From the NCBI GenBank assembly GCA_964291275.2, contig OZ219800.1:62001-126000 (forward strand): DNA of 64,000 nucleotides. The letters are read 5' to 3'. The notes beneath the pieces are model-generated. The model had not been told where the DNA came from and did no database searches. It saw nothing but the letters and a program-made list of their open reading frames with translations. The position numbers and the translations under genes were made by a program. Positions within the stretch are counted from its first letter, which is position 1. Every line of letters begins with the position of its first letter. Origin of the DNA: Bin80 sp964291275. Lineage in GTDB: Bacteria > Bacteroidota > Rhodothermia > Rhodothermales > Bin80. Positions 18,887 to 26,605 of the stretch are shown in pieces.

Positions 18887-19029
18887 AAAGCCGGATGCGG
18901 GAAAACCGCATGTCCGGTTTGACGAGCAGGGAGTGGAGACGGATCAATGGCGCATGAACGGGAAACAGATGGAGGGAAAACAATGAGTACTCTTGATCCT
19001 AATGACACCGCGCCACTCCTTGACTCTAC
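18887..19029 (+). ncRNA. Domains V and VI of group II intron 1
   Basis: Domain V is the 34-base hairpin from 18887 to 18920, with the arms AGCCGGATGCGG and CCGCATGTCCGGTT around GAAAA; the AGC-type catalytic triad lies in its first strand. The sequence GGGAGTGG (about 18929) then pairs with CCACTCC (about 19014-19020) to close domain VI near the 3' end. The domain VI loop is about 75 bases, longer than in standard models, and contains a small reading frame starting at about 18982 behind GGAGGGAAAACA. Confidence 0.65.
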
Positions 19030-19538
19030 ATTTCAACTGGATTTTCACGTGAAGTCTTGAGAAGCCAACGCGCAAATTATTAATGAGGATAATCGCTGGG
19101 CATCTCCCTCAAATCAGGTGAAACAGCTTTGGCTATCCTCTCACGCACTACCTTTTCAAGTTGCTTAATCTGGTCTTTGCTAAGCCCGAAGAGCGTATCA
19201 CCTGAACCGACAGCCTTCCGCATCATTCGTAAATGAGACAGCATGTCTTCAACATTGGCAGTCCGACCTTCATTCTTCAAATGCCCTTGGATTAGTAGCC
19301 ACGCCTCTGAGTATATCTTGCCGAGCTTTTCGGCCTCTTTTTTGCACATGTCGGTTAGCGCCTCAGTTGCTGGAACTAGAGAACTCGTCTCGTTCTCGTC
19401 GTTCGGACCTGCCACCCGCACTGAACAAGATGTTCCCGCACCGAAGAGAAATGCAATTGGCTTATCGTGGCGCGCAAGATGCTCCCTCAGCGATTCAAGC
19501 ATCCTTTGAGCATCATGCGGCGTACTTGAGTTGTTCAT

Positions 19539-21019
19539 GAATCGGTTGATAGTGTTTCAAACGTACCATAGAACGATATCCTTAATAGCCATGGGAAACA
19601 CTGCAATGAGTAATGGGGGTGGCTGATAGGGACCAAACTCAGCACGCAAAATACTGTGCTAGCGAAAAGTTTCGTTAGTTTGCATTAACGGTTATGTCTT
19701 GATCGACTCCTGCTTAATTGCGGATCAGTTGGGGCTCTTGCAAAACTCTCAAAGTGGAATTTCTTGAAAATTTGGCTTTTAAGATCTCTGTCTCTTTTTC
19801 GTGCATCTGGGTAGGATAGGCGAATTCTCCAAGGCTTGCATCTGCCTAGCGAGGCGCAAAAACGTTTCTCTTTGGAACGAAAAATGAGAGATCGGAATCT
19901 GCAAATTCGTGTCTTTCAGAAGTATAATGTTCGCAAATAAACGAAAGCTCCTATATCCATCTCCCACAGCGAAGATCCGGGGGTTTTGTATCTGTTGCCA
20001 ACAGGAATTGTTTCCATGGGTGGAGGAGAAATATGGTTCAGTGCAAGAAGTTGCTACATGTGTTCGAGACGGTGAGGATTGAGGATTTATTGTCTCGTCC
20101 TGCCTTGTAGGCGATGGAGCGTCTGTTGGCACACCGACCTTCGCCGATCCGCGTAACCAAGATGGCCCTAGATATTTCAACGACAGCCGGGATGCGTAAG
20201 GGCCTGCTTTCTGACAAAATGCTTCGGCCCACATGCAGTTAGGCCCAGCCGAGCGATATATGCTGCGCATCGACGTTTTTGCGTACGTTCAGAAATAAGC
20301 TGTAGCAAGGTTGCCGATTCGGTTCCACACGGCATTGATCAAAATGCTACCAAGAGCGTCTGGTGGGGCACTTTTCCCAGAATTCGTAGGCAATTGAAAT
20401 GCGCTTGGCGCAGGAGAAAAAGTAATTCAAATCTTTGGAGCGCCAGTATATGATGGACCTGAAACGAATGTTTGAATACTTGTCGAGCGCTTGCACCGTA
20501 CGACGCAAGCTCAATGCAAAAGGGCATACTCAATCCTGAACAAAACCTAAGCTGCACGTAGATGTGACGGACGGCAGGGTCCCGATAAGTTGTCTCGAAA
20601 CCTCGGAATCGAAAAATATAGCATTGCCCTGAGCAGAAGGCGTAGTGCACGGATGATATACTCCGCCGGAGCGGACACGCTGCAGCGTCCTATCGAAATT
20701 GTGAAGTTGCGTCTGGATTATTCTCCTATTCCAGGGATAACTTTCCCTCTTAGAGGTGCTTGATATCTGGTATTAGATCCGAATGTTAGTCCGAAATTCT
20801 GATTGCCTGTTGGCTACCAATGATGTCTTAACCTGGCTGACGCGACATTCCAATATCTTGGAACTGTTAATGAAACCATTAATACCAGACACGGTGGTAT
20901 TCTTGCGCATGAATAATGTAGCTAGGTAGGGGGCTTTCTGGAAATATTAGTTAGCGCATAGAGTCATTCCTTATAACACTAACCGCATAGCTGGAAGAAC
21001 ATCAAGCGCAACAACCGAG
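19539..21019. other. Decayed intergenic DNA with no intact gene
   Basis: About 1.5 kb without a supported coding sequence. A reverse-strand frame at 19779-20270 and neighbouring fragments have an unstructured, low-similarity look; pieces such as IFAVGDGYRSFRLF and a tail rich in basic residues recall transposase remnants, but no family could be named. Multiple stops occur in all frames. It lies between the start of the SIR2 gene and a degenerate toxin-antitoxin copy and is probably a graveyard of older insertions. Confidence 0.5.
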
Positions 21020-21300
21020 ACACAAAAATCAACAGTCAGAGCGGGACCAAGTGTATGTATTTAGGTGAGAAAAGCATGCCCGCACACATGACAACCAGCT
21101 TGCTGTTTTAACCCGTATTAAGGCCAGCCGCAGTACTTAAGAAATTTCCCGGGAGGTCAAGGTTCGGAGAGTTGAGGCATTGAGGTTGTTGGCCGACCGC
21201 TAGAGAATACTGTAAGATTGAGTTGAGAGATGCCTCCCGAGTGAATCAACTGGCCGAAGGCGCCAAGACTAGGCACCTTATACCCGTTCGTCTCTATCAA
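21020..21300 (+). pseudogene. Degenerate Doc-type toxin-antitoxin copy
   Basis: The sequence is clearly related to the modules at 23324-23882 and 39067-39631. Near 21155-21200 it encodes VKVRRVEALRLLADR followed by TAG, against KVRRAEALRLLADH in the two intact antitoxins. In the shifted frame it then gives AREYCKIELRDASRVNQLAE, matching the N-terminal toxin region of the intact copies (REHYKVELGDALRGNQLAL in one). The match ends about 30 bp before IS copy B, and the rest of the toxin, including the HPF motif, is missing. The upstream antitoxin part is only loosely recognisable. Confidence 0.7.
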
Positions 21301-21333
21301 TTGCTAATTGTAATCTCCTTGGATTCAATAGTT

Positions 21334-23239
21334 AGTGCTTGCCAGAAAATGATTTTGGTTGTGGGATTATACGATGAGTTCGGGTATTTGGGGGCAGATT
21401 TGATCATTTTGGGTGGATTTGGTCAGGATTTAGCGTGTATTTGGGGCTCTGATCGCATAGGCGTCGTCCGAGCGGGAGGATGAATGAATTTGCGAATCTG
21501 GCGGCAATTTTGGGGTAGAAGGTCTGATTTGGGCGTTTAAGCGTGTACATTCGCCCCTTTGTTGCCATGCGTGTAGTAATGGAAGCCCAACGCGCGTTTG
21601 GGCAGGTCCCGATTGAAGAGATCGAGCTTGCCCCCCGCAGCCGGGATGACATTCCGGTGGTATTGCGTGGTTTGCTTTCGATTTACAAGAATGCAAAGAC
21701 GCGAGCGAAGATTTTCGAGCTTTTGGAAGGGGGCGTGGCTTCGGGGGTCAGTCACAAATTGGGGCGCCGGGGGATGGATCTGTGGAGGATTTTTGTTCTG
21801 GGGATGCTGAAGCAGGCCCTGAATTGCGATTATGATCGACTGACGCATATGGCGAACAACGACAAGCTCCTGCGCCAGATGCTTGGGCATGGTAGTTGGC
21901 GCGAGGGATCGGAATACCATGTACAGACGATTCTGGACAATGTGAGTTTGTTATCGGAGGAGTTACTGGGCAAGATCAACAAGGTTGTGGTGGAGCATGG
22001 TCACGGGGAGCTTACGAAGAAGGCCCGTCAGGAGGGGTTACGTTGCAGGGTAGATTCAGCGGTGACGAAGACGCATGTTCATTGGCCTACGGATGTGAGT
22101 CTGCTAAGGGATGCGGTGGGTTTGTTGCTTCGGGAGTCTGCACGTATGAGCGGTGCGCACGGCCTGCCGGGCTGGCGCAAGGCGTCGGATTGGGAAAAGC
22201 GGCTTGATCGTTTGTTTCAAGGGGTACGCAGGTCACGGGGTTGGCATCGTCGTGATCGGGTGCGCAAATACCTGTGCCACTGCAGAAAGCTGGTGAAGAA
22301 GGCGTTGGCTTCGCAGCGGAGGTTGGGGGCAGATTGCAGTGATCGGTGGCTGCACTACCTGGGATGCAGCTTGACACTGATCGATCAGGTGGATCGGCGG
22401 TTGCTCAGGGGCGAAAAGATTCCGCATTCGGAGAAGATTTTCTCGGTTCACGAGCCGCATACGCGTTGGATCGTCAAAGGTAAGGCGGGGGTACAGGCGG
22501 AGTTGGGCCTCCCGGTCTGCGTCTTGGAGGACCAGCATCAGTACATTCTTCACTACCGGGTGCTCTACGAGGGGGTAGATTCGTCAATGATCGTGGATTT
22601 TTTACGGGAGGCCACGACGCTGTACCCGTCCCTGACTTCGTGCAGCATGGATACGGGGTATTCATCGGAACACAACCGGCGCGCATTGGAGCAAATTCTG
22701 AAACTGGTGATTATGCCGAAGCGGGGGCGTTTAAGTCATGCGGACAGGGAGCGCGCATCCGCTCCGGACTTTGTGGAGGGTCGTCGTCAGCATCCGGCGG
22801 TAGAATCCGCGATCAACAATTTGAACCAGCGCGGACTGGACTTGGTGCGTACGCATGGTAAGGAGGGGTTTGGTCGCACGGTAGCGCTCTCTGTGGTCGC
22901 GGCCAACGTACATCGTCTTGGCTTGCAGTTGAAGCGGAAAGAGGAGCGGCTCAAGCGCTGGCATCAGGCCCGAAAACGAGCGGCGTAGCGCCGCTGTAAT
23001 CCTACCGAAGGAATTTGGACAGGCTCCGCCATAAGCGGAAAGGCAGACATACGTCGGGTTGGCACGCATGGTCGCGTCCCAGCTGCATCGGAGAGCAAAA
23101 AATGTCTTCCAGTGACCATTCAGCAAGCCGAAAGGCACCTGATTCCCCCGAAACTCCACCAACGACGCCACAATTACGGCCCCAGATTGTTATGAATATA
23201 GCAAGAATCGCAAAAATGACCTATTCTCTGACAAGCACT
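21334..23239 (+). mobile_element. Insertion sequence copy B (ISNCY-like), 1906 bp
   Basis: Ends are AGTGCTTGCCAGAAAATG at the left and the inverse of AGTGCTTGTCAGAGAATAGG at the right. The flanking direct repeat is 4 bp, AGTT (21330-21333 and 23240-23243), not 5 bp as for copies A and C. It carries an intact transposase. It landed between the dead toxin-antitoxin copy and the intact one that starts at 23324. It is almost identical to copy D. Confidence 0.92.
21543..22988 (+). CDS. DDE transposase of IS copy B
   Basis: A 481-residue version of the copy A transposase. It lacks the Pro-Glu pair after WREGSE and differs at scattered positions (for example DDIPVVLRGLLSIY and LLLRESARMSGAH). The DDE motif regions are the same: VDSAVTKTHVHWPTD, CSMDTGYSSEHN and HPAVESAINN. 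It starts with GTG. It differs from copy D by one residue seen (Glu versus Ala in FSVHEPHTRW). Intact and possibly active. Confidence 0.9.
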   Translation: MYIRPFVAMRVVMEAQRAFGQVPIEEIELAPRSRDDIPVVLRGLLSIYKNAKTRAKIFELLEGGVASGVSHKLGRRGMDLWRIFVLGMLKQALNCDYDRLTHMANNDKLLRQMLGHGSWREGSEYHVQTILDNVSLLSEELLGKINKVVVEHGHGELTKKARQEGLRCRVDSAVTKTHVHWPTDVSLLRDAVGLLLRESARMSGAHGLPGWRKASDWEKRLDRLFQGVRRSRGWHRRDRVRKYLCHCRKLVKKALASQRRLGADCSDRWLHYLGCSLTLIDQVDRRLLRGEKIPHSEKIFSVHEPHTRWIVKGKAGVQAELGLPVCVLEDQHQYILHYRVLYEGVDSSMIVDFLREATTLYPSLTSCSMDTGYSSEHNRRALEQILKLVIMPKRGRLSHADRERASAPDFVEGRRQHPAVESAINNLNQRGLDLVRTHGKEGFGRTVALSVVAANVHRLGLQLKRKEERLKRWHQARKRAA

Positions 23240-23323
23240 AGTTAGGCAACCACAAACCTACTAGGCAACTTCAGAGAGAAGATATACGTATACTGGCGTG
23301 TAGCGAATCCGAAACTCTGACCA

Positions 23324-23515
23324 ATGAACAAGCAAAAAGGAAAACAGGACCATGTGGATGTGTGTGGCAGCTCACGAAACAAGACACGTAGCCCCACGCG
23401 TGACGGCCCATATATCATGGATCCGCCTGGTAAAATCAGTGATACCTCCAAGCGTATTCTGGAGGATGTAAAGGTTCGGAGAGCGGAGGCACTTAGACTC
23501 CTGGCCGATCACTAA
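23324..23515 (+). CDS. Putative antitoxin of a Doc-type module
   Basis: A 63-residue, highly polar protein directly upstream of a Doc-family toxin. The first half is rich in Lys, Gln, Asp and Arg and looks disordered; the second half, from about residue 40, ends in DVKVRRAEALRLLADH. That C-terminal 14-residue stretch is identical in the antitoxin at 39067 and nearly so in the dead copy at 21020, so it probably forms the toxin-binding element. It does not resemble Phd in length or visible motifs. The antitoxin call rests on gene order and on repeated co-occurrence with the toxin. Confidence 0.6.
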   Translation: MNKQKGKQDHVDVCGSSRNKTRSPTRDGPYIMDPPGKISDTSKRILEDVKVRRAEALRLLADH

Positions 23516-23534
23516 GGAACATTACAGGGTTAGC

Positions 23535-23882
23535 TTGCAGGATGCCTTGGAAGGCAATAAGTTAGCCTTGGGAACTGAGTCTCAGGTTCTCAATGAGGAT
23601 AATCTGCTCTCGGCCCTTGGGAGGCCTTATCATGGCTATCATTTGGAAATCTACGATAAGGCTGCAGCGCTCGTCCATGCGGTTATTTTAAACCATCCCT
23701 TTATAGATGGTAATAAACGTACTGCCCTGTACTTAGCTGAATTGCTCCTAGAAAGGAGTGGATACAGGTTAGACGTTGATGATCTTGAACTTTTTAGCAA
23801 GTTCATTCTCGTCGCTAAAGGCGAGATGGATTGTGATGGACTTCTCGAGTGGCTGAGGGCGGTTATCAGCCCCTTAGACTAG
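23535..23882 (+). CDS. doc: Doc/Fic-family toxin
   Basis: A 115-residue Doc-like protein as called from a TTG start. The active-site loop is HPFIDGNKRTA (residues 54-64), close to the Doc/death-on-curing form of the Fic motif. In P1 Doc this loop phosphorylates EF-Tu; here the activity is assumed. The preceding SALGRP and DKAAALVHAV segments are family features. The gene follows the antitoxin after 19 bp. No ATG or GTG lies in frame between the last upstream stop and the motif region; the same frame is open upstream through ITKEHYRVSL, which is conserved in the other copies, so the true N-terminus may be longer. Confidence 0.8.
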   Translation: MQDALEGNKLALGTESQVLNEDNLLSALGRPYHGYHLEIYDKAAALVHAVILNHPFIDGNKRTALYLAELLLERSGYRLDVDDLELFSKFILVAKGEMDCDGLLEWLRAVISPLD

Positions 23883-24260
23883 AAGTCAGTGTGCAGAATA
23901 TGACACTTTCTGCCTCAACTGGGAGTTGCATATGACTTGGAACCGTGTGAATTTCTTGAAGGCATTTGAGTCCCTTCAGTCTGGCGGATGTGATCCAGAT
24001 TTGCATCGTCGTGAATATTCTTAAGGAACGGAATATCAAGATGCTGTTATTTTGTTTAACTAGGGGTTTGAGATAGTTGCGAGCATCTATCACAGTTAAT
24101 GCTTGCCTGTGTTAACCGGGACCGGCTCTTTATAATTAACGAGTTTCCTGTCGAAACTCTCGATCCTCAGGCCATACCGACTACTTTTATCATATACTTG
24201 AGACTAGTTGGTTAATAGATTATTGACGTTATCAATTCAAGCTGATCATCATATCTGCTC
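23883..24260. other. Intergenic region before the recombinase
   Basis: About 380 bp with no supported gene. It is A/T-rich near 24180-24250, consistent with promoter sequence for the recombinase gene. No attachment-site-like direct repeats were recognised. Confidence 0.4.
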
Positions 24261-25136
24261 ATGCTTGTACCGGTCAACTCTTCACGCTCCAGCCAGGCAA
24301 GCGATGACCTGCATCTTATCAGTTTATGGCTGAAAGGTAAAAGCGAGCATTCCCAAGAAGCCTACACACGTGACGTAGAGCAATTTGTGGACTTCGTAGA
24401 TTTACCGCTGAGTGAGATCAAACTGCAGCATTTCTGGGACTGGGCAGATCACTTGAAAAAACTAGGTACTTTGCCTTCAACACAGGCACGCAAGCTGGCA
24501 GCAGTCAAGAGCCTGTTCAGCTTTGGGCACAGGATCGGCTATTTACAATTCAATGTAGGTGTGGCTATTACACTACCAAATATCCCTGACAAATTGGCTG
24601 AACGCATATTGTTGGAGGAAGATATTGTAGCAATTGTGGGCCAGGCCCACACACTTCGAAACCGTGTACTGCTCAAGCTCTTCTACGCCTCCGGCGCACG
24701 CGTATCTGAATTGGCAAGCCTGTACTGGGGAGCTTTAATTCCCAGAGAAAATCAGCAGGGTCAAATTTCCCTACTTGGAAAAGGAAATAAAATACGTACG
24801 CTAATGCTCCCAGCACCAATCTGGAAGGACCTGATGGAATTGAAGTCGGAGTCTGAGTTTAATGAATCCAATCATCCTGTTTTTCGATCACGCAAAGGCG
24901 GTTCACTATCTAGGCAACAGATTTGGCGTATCGTTAGGGATGCAGCAAGAGCGGCTGGATTTGACAAAAACATATCGCCACACTGGTTGCGTCATGCACA
25001 TGCCTCTCATGCTCTTGATCATGGAGCGCCGGTTCACCTAGTCCAAGAGTCCTTGGGCCATCGGTCCCTTGCAACCACCAGTAAGTACACCCACGCACGC
25101 CCAGACGAGTCGTCTTCTAAATATCTTAACATCTAG
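24261..25136 (+). CDS. Tyrosine recombinase (XerC/D-like integrase)
   Basis: A 291-residue site-specific recombinase. The N-terminal SAM-like core-binding domain spans about 15-105 (SEHSQEAYTRDVEQF is typical). The catalytic domain has Arg in SGARVSELASLYWG, a Lys in LGKGNKIRTLML, the H-x-x-R box SPHWLRHAHASHAL, His in LGHRSLATTSKYTHAR and the nucleophile Tyr in the same segment. The length matches XerC/XerD and integron-like integrases; no integron-specific insertion is seen. Flanked by a Doc-type module and an ISNCY-like copy, it may be a mobile-element integrase or the chromosome's Xer protein. No dif-like site was found. Confidence 0.9.
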   Translation: MLVPVNSSRSSQASDDLHLISLWLKGKSEHSQEAYTRDVEQFVDFVDLPLSEIKLQHFWDWADHLKKLGTLPSTQARKLAAVKSLFSFGHRIGYLQFNVGVAITLPNIPDKLAERILLEEDIVAIVGQAHTLRNRVLLKLFYASGARVSELASLYWGALIPRENQQGQISLLGKGNKIRTLMLPAPIWKDLMELKSESEFNESNHPVFRSRKGGSLSRQQIWRIVRDAARAAGFDKNISPHWLRHAHASHALDHGAPVHLVQESLGHRSLATTSKYTHARPDESSSKYLNI

Positions 25137-25370
25137 TGTGACGAAGAGATCTCCCAAAATCGGCACTCTCGAAATGTCCCAGTCCTGTAAAATTCAGGCA
25201 AAACTCACTGAGTGAGCAGTTTAGAGTGCCTGCCAGGCCTTATGGCTATCAAAATCTCAATTTCCAATCCTCACTGCGCATGTAAGCATTTGTGGGAGCG
25301 TGAATTCGTTTAGCCCACTGCACGGAATGGTGTATATGTATATGCCAGACATTCACGGCAGTACACGATC

Positions 25371-26489
25371 CTATTTACTATTATTCTTGCACGATAACAA
25401 CTGACCTGTTTCAGCGTCAAATAGGTGAACTTGATCCATGTCAGGTTGAAACCAAACCTGCCTTGAAACCCCATAATTCGAAGTACCATTCACCCGAGCC
25501 ATCAAGGTGGTTGACGCCGTCTTTCCGTACACATGAGACTCAGCACCCAAATGCTCCTCGAGTATGACCTCGGCTTCAACTATGCCATTCCTGTCTTCAC
25601 TACTGGTATCAGCAACCAGACGTAGATTTTCTGGTCGAACCCCAAGCACGACAGCCTGGCCGTGACAGATTTCTTCTGATCCAGCAGGCATGGCAATACA
25701 CAGATCACGCTTTTCAGCAACAAAGCTCCATCTTCCTTCCGTTACCTCAATGCGGCCATCAATAAAATTCATCGCAGGGCTGCCAATGAATCCAGCTACA
25801 AACCGGTTTTGAGGTTGGTGGTAAAGCGTAACCGGGGCATCTATCTGTTGAATGGTCCCCTCATTCATAACCACTATGCGGTCCCCCAATGTCATTGCCT
25901 CCGTTTGATCGTGTGTAACGTAGACCATTGTAGCATTTAACTCTCGGTGCAGGCGCGCCAATTCTGTACGCATTTGGACGCGCAACTTCGCGTCGAGATT
26001 CGAAAGTGGCTCGTCAAACAAAAAGACCTTGGGCTTGCGAACAATTGCGCGCCCCACAGCAACCCGTTGTTGTTGCCCACCGGAAAGCTGTTTAGGCTTT
26101 CGATCAAGAATATCGGTAATCCCAAGAATTTCGGCGGCCTGCCCTACCCGCTTCTTGATTTCAGCCTTGGAATATTTTCTGAGCTTCAGACCAAATGCCA
26201 TGTTGTTAAAAACTGTCATATGTGGATAGAGAGCGTAGTTCTGGAAAACCATTGCTATATCTCTATCCTTCGGTGGAACCTCGTTAACAACAACATCATC
26301 AATGCTGATCAATCCACGCGTAACCGACTCCAGGCCAGCAAGCATTCGTAGCGTAGTGCTCTTGCCGCAACCGGATGGTCCGACAAGTACCATGAGCTCG
26401 CCGTCTGCCACCGTGAAGCTCGCTTTGTCAACAGCAAGGAGATCATTGCTGTATATTTTTTTGACATTATCAAAGGTTACACTCGCCAT
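25371..26489 (-). CDS. Sugar ABC transporter ATP-binding protein, MalK/UgpC-like
   Basis: A 372-residue ATPase that powers uptake of a sugar or similar solute. It shows Walker A GPSGCGKST, Q-loop VFQNYALYPHMTV, ABC signature LSGGQQQRVAVGRA, Walker B FLFDEPLSNLDA and the switch His in YVTHDQ. The C-terminal third (from about 240) is the OB/TOBE regulatory domain with GVRPENLRL. The ATG at 26489 (MASVTFDNVKKIYS) is chosen because homology begins there; the frame extends 41 codons upstream without family similarity. No permease or binding protein is adjacent, as is common for shared MsmK/UgpC ATPases. It is divergent from the LacI-PurC gene, 116 bp away. Confidence 0.93.
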   Translation of the reverse strand: MASVTFDNVKKIYSNDLLAVDKASFTVADGELMVLVGPSGCGKSTTLRMLAGLESVTRGLISIDDVVVNEVPPKDRDIAMVFQNYALYPHMTVFNNMAFGLKLRKYSKAEIKKRVGQAAEILGITDILDRKPKQLSGGQQQRVAVGRAIVRKPKVFLFDEPLSNLDAKLRVQMRTELARLHRELNATMVYVTHDQTEAMTLGDRIVVMNEGTIQQIDAPVTLYHQPQNRFVAGFIGSPAMNFIDGRIEVTEGRWSFVAEKRDLCIAMPAGSEEICHGQAVVLGVRPENLRLVADTSSEDRNGIVEAEVILEEHLGAESHVYGKTASTTLMARVNGTSNYGVSRQVWFQPDMDQVHLFDAETGQLLSCKNNSK

Positions 26490-26555
26490 CGGGGTAATGT
26501 AAGAACAGCTATGCTGGAAATATAGTACAAGACGCTGTATTGCAGATTGCCTCTC

Positions 26556-26570
26556 TCGGTACACTACCGA
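26556..26570. promoter_or_regulatory. Candidate operator between the MalK-like and LacI-PurC genes
   Basis: TCGGTA-CAC-TACCGA is a perfect 6-bp palindrome with a 3-base centre in the 116-bp divergent intergenic region. LacI-family proteins often bind short palindromes near their own gene. It is 36 bp upstream of the LacI-PurC start. Chance occurrence cannot be excluded. Confidence 0.35.
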
Positions 26571-26605
26571 CCTGGGCCAAACTGCATTGAGACTAAGATA
26601 CTTAC

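Larger units (their letters stand above)
17044..19029 (+). mobile_element. Group II intron 1, 1986 bp, inserted antisense in the SIR2 gene
   Basis: The 5' end GTGCG at 17044 fits the group II consensus GUGYG, and the 3' end CTCTAC at 19029 ends in AY. Removing exactly this segment rejoins GGTGAAT with ATTTCAACTGG and restores the SIR2 reading frame on the other strand (PVEIFTVNYD), which fixes both boundaries. The intron carries a reverse transcriptase gene at 17642-18877 and a clear domain V at 18887-18920. Domain VI is unusually long. It differs in sequence from introns 2 and 3. Confidence 0.9.
16317..19538 (-). pseudogene. SIR2-like NADase of a SIR2-HerA system, split by an antisense group II intron and two stops
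   Basis: The coding parts are 19538-19030 and 17043-16317. Joined, they encode 411 codons of a SIR2_2-type protein. FLFGAGTSC (residues 30-38) is the NAD-binding loop; TVNYD (172-176) and KMHGSVTW with His225 are the catalytic region; GFSFSDQHINDLLF follows near the C-terminal part. Such proteins cleave NAD+ when activated with HerA during infection. The intron interrupts the codon for Ile170 (PVE-I-FTVNYD) and lies on the opposite strand, so it cannot splice from the SIR2 transcript. Two adjacent TAA codons (19077-19082, residues 153-154) also interrupt the frame just before FARWLLK. The gene is therefore inactive unless the assembly is wrong. HerA begins three bases downstream. Confidence 0.88.

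Noticed and set aside
19779..20270. Reverse frame of 163 codons in the decayed region
   Set aside because: Composition and content look like a remnant; the surrounding frames carry stops and no domain could be named.
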